NCBI GenBank assembly: GCA_004173355.1
Contig: SEAD01000010.1
Span: forward strand, 1-61,297
From: Chitinophagaceae bacterium
GTDB taxonomy: Bacteria; Bacteroidota; Bacteroidia; Chitinophagales; Chitinophagaceae
DNA: 61,297 nt
Direction: 5' to 3'
The notes below the pieces were generated by a model. It searched no databases and was not told where the DNA came from. It saw only the letters and a list, made by a program, of their open reading frames with translations. Of the stretch, positions 43,983-52,934 are shown one piece after another; within the stretch, counting starts at the first letter, position 1, and every line of letters begins with the position of its first letter. A program made the position numbers and the translations under genes.

Positions 43983-43988
43983 AAAAAC

Positions 43989-45455
43989 ATGCGGCATGTG
44001 ATCAGGAGACAGGTGATGGAAGTGTCCATATCAAAGAAAATGGACTTCTTCGGGCTGCAGCAATACATCAGCAGGCTTTACCATGAACGGATCTCATCGG
44101 TACTGGAACGGGTATTCAATGATCTTGTACCCGACGACAGGTTGATCCGGCTGGACCATCTTGTCCTGGACATCGGTCAGATCCGCGAATCCGACCTGCG
44201 GCTTGGAAAGGACTTGCCACAACTGGAATCCCTCGTGCGTGCGCAGTTGCGGGAGCTGATTTCAGGCTCGGCCGAGGTCCGCAATCAACAGGTTGTTCCC
44301 GCCACAATGGGTCCGGGTATTCAATGGATGTACTACATGGAACATGGCCACCTTGACTGGCAAACGGCTGGTACTGACGACGGCTGGTACCGGGATGTGC
44401 TGGAATCATTTGCCGTGGACTATCACATTGTCAGCGCGCTGCGGCGTTTGATCGGCACGAATCCCTACGCCGTCAAACGGATAAGCTACCAGCATACAAC
44501 GTTGTTCCTTACCAGTCTTGTCGGGATCCTGACCGCAGCCAGACAGACCAGGCTCGCCGGAATTATACGGGAGATGGCACTCGCGATCGAGCTGACCGGC
44601 GTTACACCTGCACTACCACCTGCAATCCCTTCGGGAAATATCCATGCGGGAATCTGGATGCAGGCGCTGCAACTCGCCGCCGCCGAAAAAGTAAAAACCG
44701 AACAGCAACTGACGTTTGCCCTGACTGACCTGATACTGACCAGGAGTCAGCAACACCAAATCCTTTCATTGCAAAAACTGACGGAGCAGTTTCCTGTTTT
44801 TGGACCAATGCTGGCCGATAACTACAGAAGTAAACCAGCAGCCACCAATCCGGTAAATCCAAACCCCGGAACTGCAGGTCCGGAACATATCCGGGAAGAC
44901 ATGGCCGGCAGGGATTATGCCGGAAATGGAGACCCGAACCAACAACTGAAAGGGGAAGGGATTTATGTCACATTTGCCGGACTTGTGTTGCTCCATCCCT
45001 TCCTGAATTCATTTTTTAAAAGGCTGGAACTGGTGCGGGATGGCAGTTTTATTTCAACCTATACACATCAGAAAGCCCTACATCTTTTGTTTTACCTGGG
45101 CACTGGCAATACCGGTGCTGATGAATATGAACTGGCAGTACCAAAAGTCCTTTGTGCCTACCCGATGGACGAACCTGTAGTAAAGGACATGGATTTAAGT
45201 GAAGCAGAAAAGGCTGAATGTATGGACATGCTGCAGGCGGTAATCGAACAATGGACCATACTGAAAAGCACGTCCCCTGCGGGTTTGCAGGAGGGTTTCC
45301 TGAAACGCGATGGGAGACTGTCGGTGAAGGACGGACGCACCAGCCTGCTTGTGGAACGAGGCAGCATTGATATGCTGCTGGATCATTTACCCTGGAACCT
45401 GGGTATTATCAAACTACCCTGGATGGTGCATATGCTGAATGTGGACTGGCGTTAA
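43989..45455 (+). CDS. Contractile injection system tape-measure protein
   Basis: The 488-residue protein has the CIS tape-measure start (HVIRRQVMEVSISKKMDFFGLQQYISRLYHERI, key FGLQ..IS.LY.E.I; then LDHLVLDIGQI) and the conserved end (AGLVLLHPFLNSFFKRLEL, then DHLPWNLGIIKLPWM.HML.VDW). The region between about 95 and 280 is helical. The family is thought to set tube length and to help cargo loading. If fully extended as a helix at 1.5 A per residue, 488 residues would span about 73 nm at most, which is a rough inference. It starts 6 bp after the giant gene and lies 26 bp before the cargo gene. Confidence 0.9.
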   Translation: MRHVIRRQVMEVSISKKMDFFGLQQYISRLYHERISSVLERVFNDLVPDDRLIRLDHLVLDIGQIRESDLRLGKDLPQLESLVRAQLRELISGSAEVRNQQVVPATMGPGIQWMYYMEHGHLDWQTAGTDDGWYRDVLESFAVDYHIVSALRRLIGTNPYAVKRISYQHTTLFLTSLVGILTAARQTRLAGIIREMALAIELTGVTPALPPAIPSGNIHAGIWMQALQLAAAEKVKTEQQLTFALTDLILTRSQQHQILSLQKLTEQFPVFGPMLADNYRSKPAATNPVNPNPGTAGPEHIREDMAGRDYAGNGDPNQQLKGEGIYVTFAGLVLLHPFLNSFFKRLELVRDGSFISTYTHQKALHLLFYLGTGNTGADEYELAVPKVLCAYPMDEPVVKDMDLSEAEKAECMDMLQAVIEQWTILKSTSPAGLQEGFLKRDGRLSVKDGRTSLLVERGSIDMLLDHLPWNLGIIKLPWMVHMLNVDWR

Positions 45456-45481
45456 AACTCCGGAACTGAAATGAAAAAATT

Positions 45482-48400
45482 ATGAAGGCTGCAAAGGGCC
45501 GGACATCAACGGTACAGACAAAAACAACCGGTCCTTTCTTCAGGAAAGAAAACACGACCGGCTCCATTGGTTCCGCCGATGCAGGCTCTTCATTTTTCCA
45601 GCCAGCAACCTCCGGCGGCCAGCGTGTGCAAGCGAAACTCAACATTGGCCAACCCAACGACCGTTTTGAAAAGGAAGCCGACTCAACCGCTGACCGGGTA
45701 GTGGAAGGCCTGCAAAACAGAAAGGATCCGACTACTTCAGGGGCCGGTGAAAACACGGTTAGACGTAAGCCCTCGCTGCCTCCAATAGTAAACATGAAAT
45801 GTGATGGCTGTGTGCCGGAAATGCCGGAACAGAAAAAAGAACCAGAGGCTCCGGGCAATGATAAACCGCTGAGGAAAAAACCCATTTTCGAAAGTAATGG
45901 TGAATCCCCGCATGACGGGGATACTATCCAGCGCAAATGCAGCGAATGTGAAAAGGCGGAAAAGGAAAAGGGCGAAGGGAACAACGTCCAGCGGAAATGC
46001 AGCGAATGTGAAAAAGCAGACAGTGAAAAAGGGAGTGACGGGATTCAGCGAAAAGCTGCAATTAACCTGCAGCGGAAAGACTGTGATGGTGAAAGCGAAA
46101 CTGCTGATTCCGGGCTGGAATCAAGATTGCAGGCATCAAAGGGCAGCGGCAGTCCTTTGCCCGCCAATACGCGCAATCAGATGGAATCAGGCATGGGCGC
46201 GGATTTTTCAGGTGTGAGGATCCATAACGACAGTAATGCCGCGCAAATGAGTAAGGAGTTAAATGCGCAGGCATTCACTCATGGCAATGACGTCTATTTT
46301 AATTCCGGTAAATATGATACTGCCAGTCGCCAGGGCCAGCATTTACTTGCACATGAACTGACGCATACCGTGCAGCAATCGGGGGGAGGTAAGGAACCAG
46401 CAGCAAAGATGTTGCAACAGAAAACCCAGGCAGCAAGTAATGCCAAGACCAAACTCGCCAAGGCTACAAAGGCCGAACTGGAAGAACAGGCCACAGAAAC
46501 CGGGGCAATTGAAAAATCAGGAGGCCAGATCATTTTTGTAATCAAGGAACTGAAAACAGAAAAATACCAATTACCGAAAAAGTCAGTTGAAAACTTCAAT
46601 GCCCGCGGTGGCGATCACAAAATCCCTAAAGGCGAAGACCGAGGCACCAACCAGGGTTCCATCTGGAAAGGGGCAGTCCGAAATCCGGCAAAGGAAAAAC
46701 TGGAAGAACTTGCTAAAGCGGGTGGAAAGGATGATCCGAAAGATGGCAGCATTATGCGCCTGAAACAACTCAAGGCAAAAAAACAGTACAAGGGCATTGC
46801 GGGGACGTTTACCCAACTCGCAAATGAGGTGCTGGTTCCCAGCTGGGACTTCAAAGGACAATCATCCATTTATCAGGTGGAACATATGGTTGACTGGCAG
46901 ATCCTCGGTGACGAATGCGATAAACCGGAAAACCTGATCCTGCTGGAGGAGAACAAAAACCGCAGTGTCGGGGATAAGGTAAAAAAAGCAATCCTTGCTG
47001 CGATTGCAAAAATCGCGAAACGATACGCCGGTGGGTTTGACGATGTGCCCAGGGATGCCGACCAAATCAAAAAGAAATATGATGTGAAAGTGGACCGGAT
47101 CAACGGAGGCGGCAGTCCATTGAAAGATGAGGAGATGTATGTGAGTGATGCTTTAAAAGATAAGGCCCACGATAAAAACCCCTACAAGGATAAAAATATT
47201 TCCATCACGGAAGAAGAAATCCCAAAGAACCACTTCCTGCTCACGACGAGCGACAAAAGAGCATCGTACATTATTCCCTACTCTGCAAAAAATACAAAAA
47301 TCGGGGCGTTCAAAGTGACTGTTACCAAAAATGGGGATTCGATTGATTCGATTGAACTGGAAAGTATAATCAATGGAAAAACCACAGAACTGGGTGTGGA
47401 GGAATCCCTGAAGAAAAAGAAAGTAAGCGTCAATAAACAGAAGGCAGATAAATATATCATTCAGGATAGCGGGGAGACATCGGCAATTGCACCCGTTCTG
47501 AAATCGCTGTCGCTCACGAAATTCAGTCCCATTGAAATCCGGGATGAAGACATCGCTATCACGGGGCTGGACGTGAGCGTGCACGGGAAAGTAAAATCAA
47601 CCCTGAGCATACTGCAGGGTGTCGATATTTCCTTTTCCTATGAAAACGGCGACTTCAATGTAAAAGCGGTAATACCACTGGAAAGCATTGGCAAAAACAT
47701 CCCTAAACCTTTCAAGGTTGACTACTGCAATATCGAGATTGGCGGAGGCACCAATACCCCGATGTATATAGCAGGCGGTCTTGGTTTCAGTATTGAAAAA
47801 TTCGGACAGGGTGAGCTGTTTGCAAAGCTGGACAAGTCGGTAACCTTCGAAGGCAAATTTAATTTCGAGGCGAAATACTTTGACCCTGCCGAGGTTTGCG
47901 TGTCGTATGAGGATGGAAAATGGTCTATGTCCGGGAAACTGGGTCTGAAAAAAGGCTTGCTCAAGGGCATTAAAAAGGCGGATTTGTGTGTGGGGTACGT
48001 GAACGGATCTTTCTTTGTATCCGGTGATGCGGAACTGGATGTACCGGGTATCGATAAGGTAAAACTGGGCGCAGCTGTGGCTGAGAACGGCGATCTCAGC
48101 TTCTATGCCGAAGTGCAGCTGAAAACCATGCCTGGAATCAAGAGCGGAATGGTTCGTGTAAACATATCCTCGAAGGCCGACGGAGAACTGAAGGTCAGTA
48201 TCAAGGGGGAGGCGGTCCCGGACTTCCCTTCCATTCCTGAGCTCGCGCCCAAACTCACCGTATCATGGGAGGATGGAGTGTTTGATGTGAGTGCTACTGC
48301 TACATACAAAAAAGGCCGTTTCAATGGAACACTGGAAGTAGGTGTAACCAACAGGCAGATCGATGAAAAAGGAAAACCGGGCAGTACGCCGGATCCGGAA

Positions 48401-51400
48401 AACAAACTGACCATTTTTGGATTTGGCTCGCTCGAAGTAGAGTTGTTTAAAAATATCAAAGGCTCCGTGAGCATCAGGGTGACGCCACTGAAAGAAGTAC
48501 TGGTTGCCGGCGCCATCAAAGTAGACAATTTAACACCATTCGGCGATGGATACAATTTCGACAAGGAACTTTTGAAGTTCCCGACCATCACCATCCCGCT
48601 GCTTGGCATTCCGGGTATGAGTGTGTCAGCGATAATCGATGGCAGTGTTCATTTCAAATTCAATTGGCAACCACTTGTACTTAAGGAACTGAAAGTTGAT
48701 TTCAAGGAAACCAATATCAATGAACTGGAGAAAATAAAACTCGACATTACCGGCACTGTCGGGTCGAGCGCGCATGCGGAAGTGTATCTTGAAATTTCGG
48801 CCGGTATCAAAGCCCAGGTGCTGATTGCATCACTGACGGGTAAACTGAGTGGACAGGCGGGCCTCGCCCTCGATGCAGAAGCAGGCGGCGCACTGGATGC
48901 GGGCTGGGATATGGAAAAAGGTTTACTGTTCAGGGAAATACGCGCCTTCCTCAACGTCACGCCCAAAGCGCTGTTCAGGCTGGTTGGCAGTGTGAGTGTG
49001 GATCTTGATCTCTGGGTAACCACCATCAACCTGTATTATCATGAATGGGTGCTGGCGGAAAAACAACTCGACCTGAGAAGCCTCACCCTAAAACTAGACT
49101 TCCCGATCAAATTTGATGACCAGGGTAAAGTGATGACTCCTGATCCCGACAAAATGAACCTGGAGAAACCCAAGTTTGACGGGGATGCAGGCAAGGAGAT
49201 CCTCAACAGCGCCGTGAATGGTGACGCCGAAAAAGAACTGGAAGAAAAGAAAAAAGCACTCCGGGAAAAAATCCGGAATGACCTGCGGAATTCCACTGAC
49301 GATAAGGAATTCACGCCCAGTACTTACCGGGACAAGATGATGAAGAAATATGAAAAGTCTCCCGAACTGCAGCAGTTTGTATCGGCTACCATCGAAGAGG
49401 AATCGAGGATCCTGGAGTATGAAAATTTCGAGAAGACAAAAAACATGCTGCGCAATTCGCCCATTTCCCTGCAGGGCAAACTCACTGTTCTCGATTTCTT
49501 CGCAATATTCAACCGGTTTATCACCGCACCTGAAGTGGCAGGATTCCGGGCGGAGCTGACCATACTTGATGAAGCGCGAAAGATCAAAGAAGCCCAGGAT
49601 GCCGCCGCCGCCGCCGGAGCACCAAAAACCCCGGAATCTACAGCGCCACCGGTTCCATTACCCGATCCTTCGAAAGCCCCTCCACCTGTAAACGGTGGAG
49701 GCGGGGGTACAAACGATAAACCGGATACTGCGGGTGCGGCACCCGCCGCCGCTCCTGCTCCCACCCCTGCTGCCGAAGCACCAAAAGAACCCGGGAATGG
49801 ATCAAACGTTCAACGTAAGGAAGAAAAAATAAAAGAGGATCCGGATAAACTGAAATTCAGTGAGGAGCTGGAGGAAATTCCACTGGACAATGAGGATGTA
49901 TACCGGATCCAACGCAAGGAAGAGGATGACCAGCCAGAAGAAGAACGGGCAGATATCACTCCCGCACCTTCAAACCTTGTGCAGCTCTCACCAACGGATG
50001 ACCTCGATAAATCATTCCGTAAATCACTCGATGAAAAAGACTATGCGAAGGCTGCGGAATACCTGAATGGATTCAGCCGCGAGGACATACTGGAACGCCT
50101 CCGTGACAAACCTGCTGCTATCACCGCATCAATCCATGTCGGGGCCATTCAGCATCCAGGTGTAGGCCCGAAATCACAGGTGGCTGAATTAACAAATGCT
50201 GCTTTTATTGAAATCAACTTCAAAAACGAAGTCCTGAAAAAGCAATGGGTCGACGCAGCACGGTTACTCAACGGATTGAATGAAAATGATATCAAACGGA
50301 CACTTGTAACAATGGATGTGGAAGGCAGGGTCAGTCTCCGCACCGCCGGCATAAGCAATGGTTTTCCTGCCGTGGTGAAAATGGTGGATGCCGACCCGGG
50401 ATTCCAGGCATTTGAAAAGGCAAGGGTGGCAAAACTGGAAGATGACTATAATACAGCAATTGCTAAGAAAGACTGGCCCTCGGCGGTTAAACTGCTCAAT
50501 GGATACAACGACGATGATGTACAGATGAAACTGGCACTTCTGAATATGAGTGCCCCTGATTCGGTAAAATATATGCGTGCCGCAGCGGACAACCTTGAAG
50601 AAAACGGACGCCTTTCAAAATATGCACAGGCGGTTATATCCGGAAGCAGTACCTATCTCAAAGATTTGCTGCTGGCGGGTCCGCTGGTGCGCGATGTCTG
50701 GGCAATGCAGTTCCTGAAGGGCATGGAGTTTTCCGGGGTATCGGGAAGATTTGGCGAGAGCTGGCAAAAAGTGAAAGACAATTTTTCAGATCCAAAAAAC
50801 GCAGGCTTGTTTATAACGGGCGTGCAGACAGGATTTCTTGTCGGTAGTATATCAGACCTCGCGGAGAATATCTATGGGATTTTCAAACTCGCTTGGGATC
50901 TCCTGAAGCTCCAGGCAGAGGCTATGTTTGAACCCATGAAACTCTACGACGAAATAGCCAGGGTGGTGCAGGCTTTACCCGACCTGATACTGCGTATCAT
51001 GAATGGTGAGGAAATCGGTTACCAGGTGGGCATGCACGTTTCGAAGACCTTGAATAAGGATTTTGTACAGAAACCTCCGTACGACCAAGGTAAGTTTGCC
51101 GGCGAAATTGCCGGTCGGATTACAATGGAAATCGCGTTACTATTTATTGGTGTTGAAGAGGTCAGTCTTATTGCCAAATCGGTGAAGGCGACCAGATGGG
51201 GCGCAGCCGTGGCGGAAGGCTTGAAAGCATCAAGGGTCGGCAAGATCCTGATGGAAGCAAAGGGAGCGGGCAAGGTGCTTCAGGGAGTGGAAGAACTGGC
51301 GATTGATGCCGGAAAAATGGAGGATGCATTGTCGAAGATGGCGAGGATTGAAGAAAAAACGCCCGCTATCGCCGAAGACATGATGAAGCTGGAGCAGAAA

Positions 51401-52051
51401 CTGATGACCGAACGTGCAGCAACATCTGCAGATTTTGTAAAGCCTCTTACGGAAGCAGCTTACGACGCAGAAATAAAAACGGGCCAGCACACCTATAAAC
51501 GCAACAGGCTCGATCAGTCCTGGTGCCGGTTCTCTGTAGAGAAATGTGATCTCCATTTACCGGAAGCGGTGGAGGCGGTGGCTGACAAAAAAGTGCCGCC
51601 TGAAGTCCGGCTGGCCTATTCCGGACAAAAAGCAACCGGTCGGCTTTCCGCCGATACATTCGCGGAAGTGAGGAGGGTGCGGGCAACTCAGGGGTTCACT
51701 TCGGAAGCGATGAAAAAAAACGTAGCGGTGGCAAAAGTGATGACCCCTGAGGGAAAGCCTATTTTCCTGCAGTCGGTGAATCAGGGCGCAGGTGGTGCAC
51801 ATTCGGAAGAAATGATTGCCGCACAACTGCACGAACTGAATACACGTTGGGCTGCCACGGGGAAAAAAGGCACGGTGGTGGAGTTGTTTACCGAGCGTGC
51901 TCCCTGTGACGGATGCAGGAAAGTGATCAGCAGCCAGTTTGGCTCAGTGGATGTGTATTACCTCGCAGGAGCAGGTGAAAGAAACCGTTGGGAACTTTTG
52001 AAAAATCGTTGGGCGCAGATTGATAAAGCATTAAAAGCGTTGAATAAATAA
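45482..52051 (+). CDS. DUF4157 eCIS cargo with HNH-like motif and C-terminal deaminase
   Basis: The 2189-residue protein has several parts. Residues 19-65 carry a PFF...FFQ signature and the DUF4157 lead KLNIGQPNDRFEKEAD. CxxC pairs lie at 107/110, 153/156 and 173/176. The DUF4157 core contains HELTH at 291-295 (metalloprotease-like HExxH). An HNH-like motif (E467-H468, N484, N493) follows. A long beta-rich region (about 690-1230), a coiled stretch, a Pro/Ala linker (about 1370-1450), three LNG repeats (about 1505-1720), a hydrophobic region (about 1780-1930) and a nucleic-acid/nucleotide deaminase end (H2107-S-E2109, P2141-C2142-xx-C2145) complete it. DUF4157 proteins are typical eCIS effectors. 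No immunity gene follows. It shares QRK motifs with the protein at 52935. Confidence 0.9.
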   Translation: MKAAKGRTSTVQTKTTGPFFRKENTTGSIGSADAGSSFFQPATSGGQRVQAKLNIGQPNDRFEKEADSTADRVVEGLQNRKDPTTSGAGENTVRRKPSLPPIVNMKCDGCVPEMPEQKKEPEAPGNDKPLRKKPIFESNGESPHDGDTIQRKCSECEKAEKEKGEGNNVQRKCSECEKADSEKGSDGIQRKAAINLQRKDCDGESETADSGLESRLQASKGSGSPLPANTRNQMESGMGADFSGVRIHNDSNAAQMSKELNAQAFTHGNDVYFNSGKYDTASRQGQHLLAHELTHTVQQSGGGKEPAAKMLQQKTQAASNAKTKLAKATKAELEEQATETGAIEKSGGQIIFVIKELKTEKYQLPKKSVENFNARGGDHKIPKGEDRGTNQGSIWKGAVRNPAKEKLEELAKAGGKDDPKDGSIMRLKQLKAKKQYKGIAGTFTQLANEVLVPSWDFKGQSSIYQVEHMVDWQILGDECDKPENLILLEENKNRSVGDKVKKAILAAIAKIAKRYAGGFDDVPRDADQIKKKYDVKVDRINGGGSPLKDEEMYVSDALKDKAHDKNPYKDKNISITEEEIPKNHFLLTTSDKRASYIIPYSAKNTKIGAFKVTVTKNGDSIDSIELESIINGKTTELGVEESLKKKKVSVNKQKADKYIIQDSGETSAIAPVLKSLSLTKFSPIEIRDEDIAITGLDVSVHGKVKSTLSILQGVDISFSYENGDFNVKAVIPLESIGKNIPKPFKVDYCNIEIGGGTNTPMYIAGGLGFSIEKFGQGELFAKLDKSVTFEGKFNFEAKYFDPAEVCVSYEDGKWSMSGKLGLKKGLLKGIKKADLCVGYVNGSFFVSGDAELDVPGIDKVKLGAAVAENGDLSFYAEVQLKTMPGIKSGMVRVNISSKADGELKVSIKGEAVPDFPSIPELAPKLTVSWEDGVFDVSATATYKKGRFNGTLEVGVTNRQIDEKGKPGSTPDPENKLTIFGFGSLEVELFKNIKGSVSIRVTPLKEVLVAGAIKVDNLTPFGDGYNFDKELLKFPTITIPLLGIPGMSVSAIIDGSVHFKFNWQPLVLKELKVDFKETNINELEKIKLDITGTVGSSAHAEVYLEISAGIKAQVLIASLTGKLSGQAGLALDAEAGGALDAGWDMEKGLLFREIRAFLNVTPKALFRLVGSVSVDLDLWVTTINLYYHEWVLAEKQLDLRSLTLKLDFPIKFDDQGKVMTPDPDKMNLEKPKFDGDAGKEILNSAVNGDAEKELEEKKKALREKIRNDLRNSTDDKEFTPSTYRDKMMKKYEKSPELQQFVSATIEEESRILEYENFEKTKNMLRNSPISLQGKLTVLDFFAIFNRFITAPEVAGFRAELTILDEARKIKEAQDAAAAAGAPKTPESTAPPVPLPDPSKAPPPVNGGGGGTNDKPDTAGAAPAAAPAPTPAAEAPKEPGNGSNVQRKEEKIKEDPDKLKFSEELEEIPLDNEDVYRIQRKEEDDQPEEERADITPAPSNLVQLSPTDDLDKSFRKSLDEKDYAKAAEYLNGFSREDILERLRDKPAAITASIHVGAIQHPGVGPKSQVAELTNAAFIEINFKNEVLKKQWVDAARLLNGLNENDIKRTLVTMDVEGRVSLRTAGISNGFPAVVKMVDADPGFQAFEKARVAKLEDDYNTAIAKKDWPSAVKLLNGYNDDDVQMKLALLNMSAPDSVKYMRAAADNLEENGRLSKYAQAVISGSSTYLKDLLLAGPLVRDVWAMQFLKGMEFSGVSGRFGESWQKVKDNFSDPKNAGLFITGVQTGFLVGSISDLAENIYGIFKLAWDLLKLQAEAMFEPMKLYDEIARVVQALPDLILRIMNGEEIGYQVGMHVSKTLNKDFVQKPPYDQGKFAGEIAGRITMEIALLFIGVEEVSLIAKSVKATRWGAAVAEGLKASRVGKILMEAKGAGKVLQGVEELAIDAGKMEDALSKMARIEEKTPAIAEDMMKLEQKLMTERAATSADFVKPLTEAAYDAEIKTGQHTYKRNRLDQSWCRFSVEKCDLHLPEAVEAVADKKVPPEVRLAYSGQKATGRLSADTFAEVRRVRATQGFTSEAMKKNVAVAKVMTPEGKPIFLQSVNQGAGGAHSEEMIAAQLHELNTRWAATGKKGTVVELFTERAPCDGCRKVISSQFGSVDVYYLAGAGERNRWELLKNRWAQIDKALKALNK
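45928..46017 (+). repeat. Tandem 60-bp repeat encoding CxxC/QRK units
   Basis: TCCAGCGCAAATGCAGCGAA and its near copy start exactly 60 bases apart (45928 and 45988) and differ in only a few positions over 30 bases. Each unit encodes (I/V)QRKCSECEKA followed by a Lys/Glu-rich spacer. In-frame multiples of three mean copy number can change without breaking the cargo gene. Confidence 0.75.
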
Positions 52052-52077
52052 TTCATTTACCAGATAAATTCAGGCAT

Positions 52078-52920
52078 ATGGCAGTTGTATCAATAGCAGT
52101 CCAGAAGGGAGGATCCGGTAAAACCACCACAGCCGTAAATCTCGCGGCCGCATTCCACCGACTCGGAAAGAAAGTGCTGCTGCTGGATGCTGATCCGCAA
52201 TGCAACCTTACACAGGCACTGGGTATTAGCGAGGAAACAGAGAACAACCTGTATACCGAATTCAAAAAGGAAATCATTGGCAAAAAAAGCGACCTGCGAT
52301 CCGCTATCGTTACTACCCGTTCGGGACTTGACCTGATTCCCTCCTCCATCGATCTGGCATTGACGGAACAGGAACTGGTGGGGAAATTTAACCGCGAAGA
52401 AACCCTGCGCAACAAGATGCTGAAACCTCTGGTGAATGAGTACGATTTCATTTTTATTGACTGTCCGCCCTCATTCGGCCTTATCACGGTAAATGCGCTG
52501 GTTGCCAGCGATCATCTCATCATCCCACTGCAAGCGGAATTCCTTCCATTAAAGGGGGTGTATAGCTTTCTCAGGTTACTCGAGATGATGAAAGACATCG
52601 GGAACATGAATCTCTCCGTTGCAGGTTTTGTACTGACCAGGTACAGCCAGCATAAAAAACTGAACCAGGAAATCAAGTCGCTGCTTGAAAATGAATTCAG
52701 GATCGGGGTCTTTGGCAGTTTTATCCGGACTGATATCCGGCTTGCAGTAGCTCAGAAACATGGACTTGATATTTTCTCCTACGCTCCAGCATCAAACGGC
52801 GCGAAGGATTATGCATTGCTGGCAAAGGAACTGCTTTCAAAACTTGAGCCTGCTGACGCTGGTCCGGGTATCCATAGTATATTAAAAGACCATCCCGACA
52901 CAATTGGTATCTCTCAATAA
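52078..52920 (+). CDS. ParA/Soj-type ATPase in the eCIS operon
   Basis: The 280-residue protein has the deviant Walker A of the ParA/MinD family (QKGGSGKTTT at 9-18, with signature Lys 10 and Lys 15), the A' segment LLLDADPQCNLTQAL (about 34-48) and Walker B FIFIDCPPSFGLIT (about 124-137). The C-terminal half (DIRLAVAQKHGLDIFSYAP) is also Soj-like. No ParB gene or parS-like repeat lies nearby, so it is an orphan. Such ATPases can position large protein complexes on the nucleoid or membrane. Being 26 bp after the cargo gene and 14 bp before the next gene, it is operonic with the eCIS, and it might place assembled particles or cargo; this is inference. Confidence 0.92.
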   Translation: MAVVSIAVQKGGSGKTTTAVNLAAAFHRLGKKVLLLDADPQCNLTQALGISEETENNLYTEFKKEIIGKKSDLRSAIVTTRSGLDLIPSSIDLALTEQELVGKFNREETLRNKMLKPLVNEYDFIFIDCPPSFGLITVNALVASDHLIIPLQAEFLPLKGVYSFLRLLEMMKDIGNMNLSVAGFVLTRYSQHKKLNQEIKSLLENEFRIGVFGSFIRTDIRLAVAQKHGLDIFSYAPASNGAKDYALLAKELLSKLEPADAGPGIHSILKDHPDTIGISQ

Positions 52921-52934
52921 TAAAATCAGAACTT

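Noticed and set aside
45482-52051. Calling the HELTH motif an active secreted protease
   Set aside because: DUF4157 proteins share this HExxH-like core widely with very different toxin tips; I can only say metalloprotease-like, not that it is active.
52078-52920. Treating ParA as a plasmid or chromosome partition locus
   Set aside because: No ParB gene, no parS-like repeats and no replication gene lie nearby; the gene is embedded in the eCIS operon.
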